From assembly GCA_034423575.1 (NCBI GenBank), contig DAOUIF010000030.1, positions 46,052-110,051 on the forward strand: a stretch of DNA of 64,000 nt, in the 5' to 3' direction. This DNA is from Bin87 sp034423575 (lineage in GTDB: Bacteria; Chloroflexota; Dehalococcoidia; Lucifugimonadales; UBA3495). The translations under genes were made by a program, and so were the position numbers. The notes below the pieces were generated by a model. The model did not search any database. It had not been told where the DNA came from and saw only the letters and a list, made by a program, of their open reading frames with translations. Positions 51,523 through 60,360 of the stretch are shown here, in pieces. Position 1 is the first letter of the stretch, and every line of letters begins with the position of its first letter.

Positions 51523-51996
51523 TGTATCCTGCTTCATATCCGATTGTAGTACATCTATAGCCTAACACAGTATCCAGAGCGCTCGTCTAGCGCGGATCCT
51601 GTGTGGCACTCGTCCGTTGATAGATAACTTGCCATACGCCAAAGCACGGTTGATACAGAAGTTTCTAATGAGGTACTCTCTGGCCTCGGGAAGCGAGGTA
51701 TTTCCATGATCACCACTACGAATAACCGATGCCGTTCGTGCTCGGTCGGAGAGCCCATCGTGACGGTGGTAGGTATAATATCGGTCTTGAGGAGTGCAAG
51801 CACGTTCGATCAGGTGCCGTATGGCACGCAGCTAACCGGGAGTACCGACGAAGGTTGGCGAGTCCCTTCCACTGCTAGCCTTCTGCATCGAGGCTTCCAA
51901 GTCAAGCGAACATGAACTAGGTGCCGGCACGTCCCTGCGTTTCATGTGTTGACGGCTGTCAAGCCTATGAATGGATGTGCCCGCGGAGGTTCAATC
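51523..51996. other. Non-coding gap before the second hicBA
   Basis: Only short, poorly supported frames are found. The DNA is less GC-rich than its neighbours. No terminator, RNA gene or repeat that I can support is present. The adjacent stretch 51100-51262 also has no gene. Confidence 0.5.
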
Positions 51997-52251
51997 GTGA
52001 ATCGTTACAAACTCTCCTTCGTTATACATGAACCCGGAGAGGACACTGAGCATAAGTACATGGCCGAAATACCGGCTTTGCCGGGCTGCCGGGCTTGGGG
52101 AGATACCCCCGCTGAAACGCTGCATATCCTGGAGGGTGTCGCCGAAGCGTTTATTCAGTCATACTTGGAACACGGCGACCCTCTGCCCACGGGGGTAGTG
52201 ACGGCTCCGCTGATAATCGGGCAGGTTGACGAAGTGCAAGTGATAGCGTGA
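51997..52251 (+). CDS. hicB: HicB-like antitoxin
   Basis: The 84-residue product has the HicB fold: 'RYKLSFVIHEPGEDTEHKYMAEIPALPGCRAWGDTPAETLHIL'. GTG 51997 follows GGAGG. It overlaps hicA by 4 bases (GTGA). The order is antitoxin first, the reverse of the pair at 12.1 kb. Confidence 0.88.
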   Translation: MNRYKLSFVIHEPGEDTEHKYMAEIPALPGCRAWGDTPAETLHILEGVAEAFIQSYLEHGDPLPTGVVTAPLIIGQVDEVQVIA

Positions 52252-52457
52252 CCTACCGGGAACTTACGCGTAAATTGCGCCGCTTGGGTTGCCGATTTGA
52301 CCGGCAAGGCCGGGGCGATCATGAGATCTGGATGAGCGCCAATAGCGGTGCCAGAACTACAATTCCTAACTGGGGCAGTCGAGATTTGAGGGCCGGCACC
52401 GTTCGCGGGATACTCCGGGATTTGGGAATATCCCGACAGGATTTCGAGCGAGCGTAA
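52248..52457 (+). CDS. hicA: HicA-like toxin
   Basis: The 69-residue mRNA interferase has the family pattern 'TYRELTRKLRRLGCRF', catalytic His25 in GDHEIW and 'LRAGTVRGILRDLGIS' to the end. GTG start overlaps the hicB stop codon. Downstream is the promoter of the next flavin monooxygenase. Confidence 0.88.
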   Translation: MTYRELTRKLRRLGCRFDRQGRGDHEIWMSANSGARTTIPNWGSRDLRAGTVRGILRDLGISRQDFERA

Positions 52458-52493
52458 GCCCAAGCGCCAACCTCGCCCCATCCCATCAGCCGC

Positions 52494-52528
52494 TATAATG
52501 GCCCCGACCATCGCTTTGATGGCGGGGC
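52494..52528 (+). promoter_or_regulatory. Promoter -10 and leader hairpin of flavin monooxygenase copy 5
   Basis: TATAAT at 52494-52499, followed at once by GCCCCGACCATC (52501-52512) and GATGGCGGGGC (52518-52528), an 11-bp stem with one bulged A. The hairpin could instead terminate hicBA. Confidence 0.5.
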
Positions 52529-52553
52529 TGTTGCATTTAACGGGAGGTTCACC

Positions 52554-53438
52554 ATGGAGATTGGCGTTTCGGTTCCCATTGTTGAGATTGGCGACGATTT
52601 CGGCGCGCTGCGCGACTACATCCAGGCCGCTGAGGACCTGGGCTACGCACACGTGCGGATTCTGGACCACGTGCTCGGCGCGGTGCCGGAGAAGCATCCG
52701 GAGGTTCCCCATTTTCCCTACTCCCACGAGTCTTACATCCACGAGCCCTTCACGCTGATGGCCTACCTGGCCGCCGTGACCAAGAAGATCGGCCTGACCA
52801 CCGGCATCCTGATCCTGCCCCAGCGCCAGACAGCCCTGGTCGCCAAGCAGGCGGCAGAGGTCGACCTGCTCTCCGGCGGACGGCTGCGCCTGGGCATCGG
52901 CGTGGGCTGGAACTCGGTGGAGTACGAGGCGCTGGGCGTCGACTTCGCAACCCGGGGCAGCCGCTGCGACGAGCAGATTGAGGTGCTGCGCCAGCTGTGG
53001 ACCGAGGACGTCATCGACTTCCACGGCAAGTACCACGACATCACCCACGCCGGTATCAACCCGCTGCCGGTGCAGCGTCCCATCCCAATCTGGATCGGCG
53101 CCGGCCGCAGCACGTCGCCGACGCCGCCCAACGCCGCGATCCGTCGCATCGGACGCATGGCCGATGGCTACTTCCCCATGTTTGCCCCCGACTCCGGCGG
53201 CCAGACGATCTTGGAACGCATCCGGGCGCAGGCCGAGGCCGCCGGCCGCGATCCGTCCGAAGTGGGCTTTGAGGGCCGCATCACCATCACCGCCGACAAC
53301 AACCCCGAGGACTGGCTGACCGAGCTCAAGTCCTGGGAGGAGATCGGCGCTACCCACATGGCCGCCGGCCTGCGCGGGGCCACCTCTCCGGACGCGCACA
53401 TCGACGCGATCCGACGGCTGAAAGACGCTATGGGGTGA
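52554..53438 (+). CDS. LLM-class F420-dependent oxidoreductase (copy 5)
   Basis: The 294-residue luciferase-like protein has 'AEDLGYAHVRILDHVLGA', 'AEVDLLSGGRLRLGIGVGWNSVEYEALG' and 'IPIWIGAGRSTSPTPPNAAIRRIGRMADGYFP'. The last stretch is like the TIGR03619-type F420 group. GGGAGGTTCACC precedes ATG 52554. The substrate is unknown. Confidence 0.92.
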   Translation: MEIGVSVPIVEIGDDFGALRDYIQAAEDLGYAHVRILDHVLGAVPEKHPEVPHFPYSHESYIHEPFTLMAYLAAVTKKIGLTTGILILPQRQTALVAKQAAEVDLLSGGRLRLGIGVGWNSVEYEALGVDFATRGSRCDEQIEVLRQLWTEDVIDFHGKYHDITHAGINPLPVQRPIPIWIGAGRSTSPTPPNAAIRRIGRMADGYFPMFAPDSGGQTILERIRAQAEAAGRDPSEVGFEGRITITADNNPEDWLTELKSWEEIGATHMAAGLRGATSPDAHIDAIRRLKDAMG

Positions 53439-53492
53439 CGTCAGTCCGTTTCATCGAATGGGGCATGGTAAAGGTCGCCGGGAGGTAGCGGA

Positions 53493-55448
53493 ATGCGACC
53501 CGTCCGCGAAAACATGCCCCACGGGCCCAGGCGGTCCGCCAATTACGACCGGGCGCGGCCCGGTAGACGGGTCGCTCATCTCAACCGGAGGATCGTCGAG
53601 GCCTTTCGACCCCACTGGCCGCGCGTTCTGGCCATCGGTTTGCTGATATTGGTCACCGCCGGCTTGGGAGTGGTCAACCCGGTGCTGATCAGGACTGTGT
53701 TCGACTCGGCCCTTTTTGTGGAGGGCGGTCCGAACCTGCCACTTCTGTGGACCCTGGCCGCCGTCATGGCTTCGGTGGTGGTCGTCACCGGGAGCCTGGG
53801 CGTCCTCCAGACCTGGCTCACCCAGCAGGTGGGCCAGCGCGTGATGCGCGATCTCCGAGACCGGCTCTACTCCCACCTGCAAACCCTGTCCCTGGGCTTT
53901 TTCACCTCCCAACGCACCGGCGAGATCCAGAGCCGCGTCTCGAACGACGTGGCCGGCATCCGTGTCGTGGTGACCGGCACCGTCAGCAGCATCCTGTCCA
54001 ACGTGGTCATCTTGATCAGCACCCTGATCGCCATGGCCGTGTTGTCATGGGAGCTGACGGTGGTGGCCGTCGCCATTACCCCTCTGTTTGTGGTGTTCAC
54101 CTACAAGGTTGGCAAGCGCCGGCGCGTCATGTCATCCCGGGTGCAGGAAACGACCGCCGAGATGACGGCCATCACCCAGGAAACCCTGTCGGTTTCGGGG
54201 GTGATGCTCACCCGCCTGTTCGGCGCCCAGCGACGCGAGGTGGACCGGTTCCACGACCAGAACGTCCGGCTATCTGATCTCGAGATCCGACGTGAGATGA
54301 TTGGTCAAAGGGTGTGGGCCGGTATGCAGGTTTTCTATTCGCTTATGCCCGTCGTGGTGTACGTGATGGCCGGCTACATCCTTTTCGGCGGCTTCGGGAA
54401 GACCGGTATCACAGCCGGTACGATAGTTGCCTTCACCACGCTGCAATCGCGGCTCTATTTCCCGATCAACACCCTGCTGCGGACCTCGGTGGAATTGCAA
54501 TCGTCCCTGGCGCTGTTCGAGCGCATCTTCAGCTACCTGGACATCCGGCCCGACATAGCCGACGCAGCGGACGCTGTAGACCTGCCCATAGAGAAGGTCG
54601 CCGGCGCAGTGACGTTGCAGGACGTGCGCATGAACTACCACCCGGCGACGCTGCTGGCCGACGGTTACAACATCGAAGACGACGGGCGGGAATTCTGGGC
54701 CCTTGACGGCGTTGACCTGGACGTGAAGCCCGGTCAACTGGCTGCCCTTGTTGGACCCAGCGGCGCGGGCAAGACCACCATCTCCTACCTCATCCCTCGC
54801 CTGTATGACTGCACCTCCGGAACGGTCAGCATCGACGGTATCGACGTGCGACGTATCAGACTGGGCAGCCTCGCTCGCATCGTCGGCTACGTCTCCCAGG
54901 ACAGCTACCTGTTCCACGCCTCTATCCGGGAAAACCTGCTCTACGGCAACCCCAACGCTACGGAGCGGGAGCTGCATGATGCTGCCAGGGCTGCCTATAT
55001 CCACGACCGCATCTCGGAGTTCCCCGACGGCTACGACACCGTAGTCGGCGAACGCGGCTACCGGCTGTCCGGCGGCGAGAGGCAGCGGCTATCCATAGCC
55101 CGGGTTATCCTGCACGACCCGCGCCTGCTCATCCTGGACGAGGCCACCTCATCCCTGGATACCACCAGCGAACGCTATGTGCAGGCCGCCCTGGAGCCGC
55201 TGATGCGGGGGCGCACCACCATTGCCATCGCCCACCGCCTGTCCACTATCATGTCTGCCGACGTCATCTTCGTTGTGGACCGCGGTCGCGTTGTCGAGCA
55301 GGGCACGCACTACGAATTGCTGGCTCTCGGCGGGTTGTATGCCCAACTTTACGACGAACAGTTCGAAGGCGGCCGCGTCGAATACGTCAGCGAGGACGGA
55401 GTGGCCATCATGGCCGGCGGCAACCTCCGCCTGCCCGTGCCCGCGTGA
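53493..55448 (+). CDS. ABC exporter (fused permease-ATPase)
   Basis: The 651-residue protein has an N-terminal six-helix domain (about 45-340) and a C-terminal ATPase with Walker A 'GPSGAGKTT' near 420, signature LSGGERQRL near 524 and Walker B LLILDEATSSLD near 545. It resembles MsbA/lipid or multidrug exporters. GGGAGG lies 8 bases upstream. A binding-protein gene follows 25 bases downstream, an unusual pairing. Confidence 0.93.
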   Translation: MRPVRENMPHGPRRSANYDRARPGRRVAHLNRRIVEAFRPHWPRVLAIGLLILVTAGLGVVNPVLIRTVFDSALFVEGGPNLPLLWTLAAVMASVVVVTGSLGVLQTWLTQQVGQRVMRDLRDRLYSHLQTLSLGFFTSQRTGEIQSRVSNDVAGIRVVVTGTVSSILSNVVILISTLIAMAVLSWELTVVAVAITPLFVVFTYKVGKRRRVMSSRVQETTAEMTAITQETLSVSGVMLTRLFGAQRREVDRFHDQNVRLSDLEIRREMIGQRVWAGMQVFYSLMPVVVYVMAGYILFGGFGKTGITAGTIVAFTTLQSRLYFPINTLLRTSVELQSSLALFERIFSYLDIRPDIADAADAVDLPIEKVAGAVTLQDVRMNYHPATLLADGYNIEDDGREFWALDGVDLDVKPGQLAALVGPSGAGKTTISYLIPRLYDCTSGTVSIDGIDVRRIRLGSLARIVGYVSQDSYLFHASIRENLLYGNPNATERELHDAARAAYIHDRISEFPDGYDTVVGERGYRLSGGERQRLSIARVILHDPRLLILDEATSSLDTTSERYVQAALEPLMRGRTTIAIAHRLSTIMSADVIFVVDRGRVVEQGTHYELLALGGLYAQLYDEQFEGGRVEYVSEDGVAIMAGGNLRLPVPA

Positions 55449-55473
55449 ATCTGTCCCACACCAGGAGAGTGCA

Positions 55474-56409
55474 ATGAGTCAACAACAAAGCGGCGACCGG
55501 ATCCGGCTGCGGGTGGCTTTCCGCAACATGTTTTACACGACGATATACGTCGCCGTGGAAGGAGGCTTCCTGGAAGACCAGGGCCTCGACATCGATTTCT
55601 CCCATGTTCCGGCGGGCCAAACCAGCACCGACTTGCTCAAGGCGGGAGACATCGATATCACTCAAAGCGGCATCAGCCGCAGCTTCATGGACCTGGACGC
55701 CGGCAGCGACGACCCGCCGTTGCACATCGCTGAGATCAACCAGCGCGACGGGTTCTTCCTGCTTTCCAAGCAACCGGCCGATGGCTGGCGCTGGGCCGAA
55801 CTCGAGGGCTCCACGCTCATTCCCGTCGGCTTCACCCCCGTGCCCTACACCACGTTGCAGGCCGCCATGCGGTGGCACGGCGTCGACCCGGCCAGCGTGA
55901 ACCTGATGGGCGGCCTGTCCGCCGAGGAGATGCTCGGCCGGTTCCGGAACGGCGACGCCGATTACTTACAGGTGCCCAATCCCTTCGCGGTGCAACTGGT
56001 CAACGAAGGTTCCGGCCACATCGCGGCTACGCTGGGCAACGAGAGCGGTTTCGTCTGCTACAGCAGTTTCGCGGTCACTCCGGCCTGGCTGGCGGAAAAC
56101 CCAGAAACCGCACAGCGCTTCGTCAACGGCTACGCTCGCGCCCAGCGCTGGGTCGCCGATAGTACGGCCGAAGCTGTCGCCGACCGGATCGCTCCCGTGT
56201 TCCCGGAGTACGATCGCGAGGTTCTGGCGGAAGGCGTGCAGCGATACAAGGACGCCGGAGTGTGGGCAACTGATCCAACCATCACCCGGCATGGGTTCGA
56301 CCGCATGCGCGACGCCCTCATTTCAGGCGGCCTGGTCCGCGATCCGCACCCCTACGAAAGCATCGTGCGGCCGGAGTTCGCGGAGCGGGCGGTGGCGGAG
56401 TTAGCGTAG
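55474..56409 (+). CDS. NMT1/SsuA-like periplasmic-binding-type protein without signal peptide
   Basis: The 311-residue product matches the NMT1/THI5-like solute-binding fold: 'FYTTIYVAVEGGFLEDQGLDIDF', 'LLKAGDIDITQSGIS', and 'EVLAEGVQRYKDAGVW'. No signal peptide is visible, so it may be cytoplasmic. AGGAGAG precedes ATG 55474. No matching importer permease is present. Confidence 0.85.
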   Translation: MSQQQSGDRIRLRVAFRNMFYTTIYVAVEGGFLEDQGLDIDFSHVPAGQTSTDLLKAGDIDITQSGISRSFMDLDAGSDDPPLHIAEINQRDGFFLLSKQPADGWRWAELEGSTLIPVGFTPVPYTTLQAAMRWHGVDPASVNLMGGLSAEEMLGRFRNGDADYLQVPNPFAVQLVNEGSGHIAATLGNESGFVCYSSFAVTPAWLAENPETAQRFVNGYARAQRWVADSTAEAVADRIAPVFPEYDREVLAEGVQRYKDAGVWATDPTITRHGFDRMRDALISGGLVRDPHPYESIVRPEFAERAVAELA

Positions 56410-56488
56410 GCAGCGGCAGTGTGGCCGGGATATACTGAACTGGATGCAAACCGACGGACTGTGAGTGCGGTATTCAGCAGACGACGCA

Positions 56489-56701
56489 ATGAACAAGTGG
56501 CGCATACTGTTGCTGGCGGCAGGCTTCGTACTGCTGGCCATTGGAGGTTGGATGGGTTGGGTCGCCGCGCTCGAAGCGGCGTCAAAGTCGGAATCTCTGT
56601 CCGCGACCGCGGTCTTCGTCATATTCGCATTGGGCATGCCTGCGGTAGCGGCAGTCTACACGTATGCGGTATTGAGCATTCGGAGTAGTGGAACCACCTG
56701 A
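56489..56701 (+). CDS. Small membrane protein (70 aa)
   Basis: Two hydrophobic helices (about 5-25 and 38-58), 'MNKWRILLLAAGFVLLAIGG' being the first. ATG 56489 is preferred to GTG 56465. It overlaps the next gene by 14 bases. Function unknown. Confidence 0.55.
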   Translation: MNKWRILLLAAGFVLLAIGGWMGWVAALEAASKSESLSATAVFVIFALGMPAVAAVYTYAVLSIRSSGTT

Positions 56702-57002
56702 TTACTCAGCGGTCAAGCGGTCTTACGATCGCAATCTGAGCTATGCCAGGTTCTGGATGGGTGCAAGCCTGACTCTCCTGGCATTATTGTTCGCTTTTGT
56801 AATGGACCGTGTGGACCGGATCGTTACCGAACTGGCGGGAGCTACATCGGATGTCAGCGTCTCGGAAGTGACGGGAATTTTCGCCTTGTTTTTCGTCGCC
56901 GCTTTGTGCGCTGGACTGGCCATCACTTTCTGGTTTCTGTACCGTCGCGACGATGTGGCGATGACGACAATGGAGCACGACAATCGGGAGGCTACACCAT
57001 GA
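56688..57002 (+). CDS. Small membrane protein (104 aa)
   Basis: Two membrane helices (about 22-41 and 63-86) with a short polar loop. GTG 56688. It overlaps the preceding gene by 14 bases and the SDR gene by 4 bases. Not recognised. Confidence 0.55.
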   Translation: MEPPDYSAVKRSYDRNLSYARFWMGASLTLLALLFAFVMDRVDRIVTELAGATSDVSVSEVTGIFALFFVAALCAGLAITFWFLYRRDDVAMTTMEHDNREATP

Positions 57003-57751
57003 GGCTGGAAGGCAAGGTTGCAATCATCACCGGCGGCGCGCGCGGGCAGGGCGCTACCGAGGCGCGGATGTTCGCCCAGGAGGGCGCCAGGGTCGTCATC
57101 GGTGACATCCGGGACGAGCTGGGAATGCAGGTTGAAGCGGAGATCCGCGAACTGGGCGGCGAGGCCGTCTACCTGCACCTGGACGTGACCAGCGACGACG
57201 ATTGGCAGCGCGCCATCGACACCGCCGAGCAACGCTTCGGGAAGGTGGACATCCTGGTCAACAACGCCGCCATCGTTCTCCGCAAGGACATCGAGGAAAC
57301 CACCGGCGAGGACTGGGACAACATCATGGAGATCAACGCCAAGGGTGTGTTCCTCGGCACGAAGGCCGTGATCCCGGCCATGCGGCGCGCCGGTGGCGGG
57401 AGCATCATCAACATCTCGTCCATCAGCGGCCTGGTCTCCATCGGCCCGCCGGCCTACATCGCCACTAAGGGAGCGGTGCGCCTGTTCACCAAGTCCACGG
57501 CCATCCAGTACGCATCCGAAAATATCCGCGCCAACTCCATCCACCCGGGCAGCGTCGACACCGACATGCGCCGCGAAGGTCTGGGTAGCCAGACCACCGA
57601 GGAAGTCCAGGCCCGCATCGACAACATCCCGCTGGGGCGTGTCGGCACCACCGAGGACATCTCCTACGGCGCGCTGTTTCTGGCGTCCGACGAATCATCC
57701 TTCATGACCGGCAGCGAGCTGGTAATCGACGGCGGCTACACCGCCAAGTGA
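56999..57751 (+). CDS. Short-chain dehydrogenase/reductase
   Basis: The 250-residue SDR has the NAD motif 'GGARGQG' (12-18), 'NNAAI' , catalytic Ser in 'NISSISGLVS' and Tyr-x3-Lys in YIATK. 'ILASDESSFMTGSELVIDGGYT'-type C-terminus is present. GGAGG precedes ATG 56999. The start overlaps the membrane-protein gene by 4 bases. Substrate unknown. Confidence 0.92.
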   Translation: MRLEGKVAIITGGARGQGATEARMFAQEGARVVIGDIRDELGMQVEAEIRELGGEAVYLHLDVTSDDDWQRAIDTAEQRFGKVDILVNNAAIVLRKDIEETTGEDWDNIMEINAKGVFLGTKAVIPAMRRAGGGSIINISSISGLVSIGPPAYIATKGAVRLFTKSTAIQYASENIRANSIHPGSVDTDMRREGLGSQTTEEVQARIDNIPLGRVGTTEDISYGALFLASDESSFMTGSELVIDGGYTAK

Positions 57752-57855
57752 GGTGGCCATCCATGACCGCCCTGCCATGCCAGTCCCTGGCCGCCGTTAG
57801 GGGAGAGGACGGCGTCCCCGGCATCCATGTCGCAATCGTGCCAGGCGCTTAAAAC

Positions 57856-58389
57856 TTGGCGAGGTTCGCTGACTGCTCGGACTGTGGGCGGCGCATCCGA
57901 GGCAATTACACGCGGTGCTACGGTTGCAATCTCCGCCGCCGCCGGAGCAACTGGCACGACCCCGAAGAGCTGGAGGGGCAAGAAGCGCGTGACGCTGAGC
58001 TGGGTCGCACCGAGTTCTACGTATATGTACTCGGAACGGACTACGGACATTACGTCGGTCACACCGCCAATGTAGGAGCTCGGCTTGGCGCCCACCGGGC
58101 CGGCGAGGTCGAATCCACTGCCGGCGGTGAGCCCAAACTTCTCTGGCGCTCCCGTCCCTTCCGCTCCCGACGCGACGCGGCTCGGTTTGAAGCCGCGATG
58201 AAATCGTTGCGTGACCAGCAAGCCGAGCGGTTCCGCGAAATCACCGGATTGGCGCCGATCCCCTTTGATGATGGATGGTCTGAAGAACCACAGCCCGCAC
58301 AGTACCAACGGGGCGGCTGTGGATTGTTTGGTCTTGTTGTGATAACAATGGCCGTCGCAACATTGGTACTGGCACTTGCACTTTTGTAG
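57856..58389 (+). CDS. GIY-YIG protein with N-terminal zinc finger and C-terminal membrane helix
   Basis: The 177-residue product has a four-Cys zinc ribbon (7, 10, 21, 24), a GIY-YIG domain with YVYVL (55-59), YVGHT (66-70) and Glu112 as the likely metal ligand, and a C-terminal hydrophobic helix (156-177). The start is TTG 57856, as an upstream stop lies at 57850. Membrane-anchored GIY-YIG proteins are unusual. It could be anchored near the nucleoid or be a tail-anchored toxin. Confidence 0.75.
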   Translation: MARFADCSDCGRRIRGNYTRCYGCNLRRRRSNWHDPEELEGQEARDAELGRTEFYVYVLGTDYGHYVGHTANVGARLGAHRAGEVESTAGGEPKLLWRSRPFRSRRDAARFEAAMKSLRDQQAERFREITGLAPIPFDDGWSEEPQPAQYQRGGCGLFGLVVITMAVATLVLALALL

Positions 58390-58398
58390 GAGTTCCCC

Positions 58399-59994
58399 AT
58401 GGCCGCCTACCACGCCGACACCGTCATCCGTCGCGCCAACGTCATCACCATCGACCCCAATCGGCCCCGCGCCTCCGCGGTTGCCATGCGCGATGGCCGT
58501 TTCATCGGCGTGGGCAGCGACTCGGACCTGGAGACGCTAATCGGGCCGAGCACCCGCGTAGTGGAACTGCCCGGCAAGACTGTGCTCCCCGGCTTCATCG
58601 ACGCCCACATCCATGTGCTCAGCAGCGGCACCCGCCACGTCATGGCCGCAGACTGCTCGCTGCCCACCATCGGCGACATCCAGGATGCCTTGCGCGAAAG
58701 GGTTGCGGTGACACCAGTCGGCGAATGGGTTCAGGGCTTCAAGTTCGACGACACAAAGACGGCCGAGAACCGTTTCCTGCGCCGGGAGGATTTGGACGCT
58801 GTCAGCACCGATCACCCCATCCTCGTATCCCATCGGGCCGGGCACGTGTACTACGGCAACTCCCTGGCGCTGGAGCTTGCAGGGTTCAACGACGAGACTG
58901 AGGACCCGCCTGGCGGCCGCCTGGGTCGCTACGCCGACACCGGCCGCCTGGACGGCGTGATCTACGAGCGTGCCGCCGACGATCTCCGGGAGAACCAACT
59001 ACCTGTTGAGAACGAAAAGACCCGGCGCGAAGGGTTGCGCGTAATTTGCGAGATGCTGAACCGGGCCGGCCTGACCAGCGTGCACGACGCCCGCGTCACC
59101 GACTACGAGCTGCGCACCTACCAGGAGGGCCGGGACAACGGCGACCTGACCCTGCGCGTCTACGCGCTGATGTGGTATCGCTACTTCCCCGCGTTGCGCG
59201 ATGCCGGCATCGTAGCGGGCATGGGCGACGATCGTCTCCGCATCGGCGGCATCAAGATGGTCGCTGATGGGGCTATCGCCTCCCGGACTGCCTATCTATC
59301 AGAGCCATACGTGGGCAGTTGCTGTGACCACGGCATCCTTACCATGACCGCCGACGAGATCGCCGTCAACGTCATGGAGATGCACGCCGCCGGCTTCCAG
59401 GTATGCATCCATGCCAACGGCGACTCCACCATCGACCTGGTGCTCCAGGCTTACGAAGCGGCCCAAAAAAAGCACCCCAGGCCCGATCCGCGCCATCGCG
59501 TCGAGCACTGCACGCTGGTCAATCCGGACCTTCTCACTCGCATGCACAACCTGGGCGCGGTGGCAACTCCCTTCTGCACCTACGTGTACTATCACGGCGA
59601 GAAGATGCCGTTCTACGGCGAGGATCGTCTCCAGTGGATGTTTGCCCAGCGCTCGTTCATGGACTACAACGTCATGTCCACTGGCGCCACCGACTACCCG
59701 CCCGGTCCCTTCGAACCCTTGATGGGCATCCAGAGCTGCGTCACCCGCACCGACAGCGAGGGCAGGGAGTGGGGTGCCAACCAGCGCATTTCCGTGGAGG
59801 ACGCCCTGCGCATCTACACTCGGAACGGCGCCTACGCTGGCTTCGAAGAAAACATCAAGGGGAGCATCGAAGTAGGCAAGCTCGCCGACCTGGTCGTCCT
59901 GGCCGAGGACCCCACCGCCATCGACCCCTTCGGCATCAAGGACATCACCGTGGAGCGCACCATAGTAGGCGGCAAGACCGTTTACGAGGGATAG
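58399..59994 (+). CDS. Amidohydrolase (YtcJ-like)
   Basis: The 531-residue metal-dependent hydrolase has 'PGFIDAHIHV' near 65 (metal-binding HxH), 'HRVEHCTLVNPD', and 'KGSIEVGKLADLVVLAEDP' at the C-terminus. It resembles the YtcJ/NfdA-type amidohydrolases; the substrate is unknown. ATG 58399 lies 9 bases after the GIY-YIG gene. Confidence 0.9.
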   Translation: MAAYHADTVIRRANVITIDPNRPRASAVAMRDGRFIGVGSDSDLETLIGPSTRVVELPGKTVLPGFIDAHIHVLSSGTRHVMAADCSLPTIGDIQDALRERVAVTPVGEWVQGFKFDDTKTAENRFLRREDLDAVSTDHPILVSHRAGHVYYGNSLALELAGFNDETEDPPGGRLGRYADTGRLDGVIYERAADDLRENQLPVENEKTRREGLRVICEMLNRAGLTSVHDARVTDYELRTYQEGRDNGDLTLRVYALMWYRYFPALRDAGIVAGMGDDRLRIGGIKMVADGAIASRTAYLSEPYVGSCCDHGILTMTADEIAVNVMEMHAAGFQVCIHANGDSTIDLVLQAYEAAQKKHPRPDPRHRVEHCTLVNPDLLTRMHNLGAVATPFCTYVYYHGEKMPFYGEDRLQWMFAQRSFMDYNVMSTGATDYPPGPFEPLMGIQSCVTRTDSEGREWGANQRISVEDALRIYTRNGAYAGFEENIKGSIEVGKLADLVVLAEDPTAIDPFGIKDITVERTIVGGKTVYEG

Positions 59995-60057
59995 CAACTG
60001 TCCCTGGGGGTTGGCTCATACGACAGAGCGTACAGTGCGACTTGATGCTTGGCGCCG

Positions 60058-60291
60058 AGGGGAATGCTGCCGTCGTGGGGATGGGCACGACCTGGGTGAC
60101 GTACGCGCCCTCGCCGTCAGGCCCCAAGTCATGGGCCAGCGCGTGGCTCCTTAATCTTCAACAGCGCTGGCGTTGCGCTGGTAATGCCAGGACACGACCG
60201 GTTCCAGTCCACGGCGGTTCAGAGCCAGTGTAGTTCCGTCGAGCCCGCTCTGACCGCAGGAATCGTTCTGGTACAGCACCGCGACCTTCGT
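60058..60291 (-). pseudogene. Decayed remnant of a Leu/Ile/Val-binding-protein gene
   Basis: On the minus strand, 60291-60170 translates as TKVAVLYQNDSCGQSGLDGT and beyond, closely matching the intact protein (TRIAVFYQNDSFGQAGLAGT). It ends at an in-frame TAA near 60148. Another frame then gives SHALAHDLGPDGEGAYVTQV, matching KALAEELGPDGAGIYVTQV. About 65 residues are missing between the two parts, and the frame changes. It sits next to the intact paralogue. Confidence 0.85.
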
Positions 60292-60360
60292 CGCGACGGC
60301 GAGTCCATTCGCGGGCCAATGCAGTCGGACGCTTCCGACCTTGGGGACTACGGCGGCCGG

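Noticed and set aside
51555..51915. Short frames on both strands in the gap before hicBA
   Set aside because: No ribosome site, domain or membrane pattern supports them, and they overlap each other.
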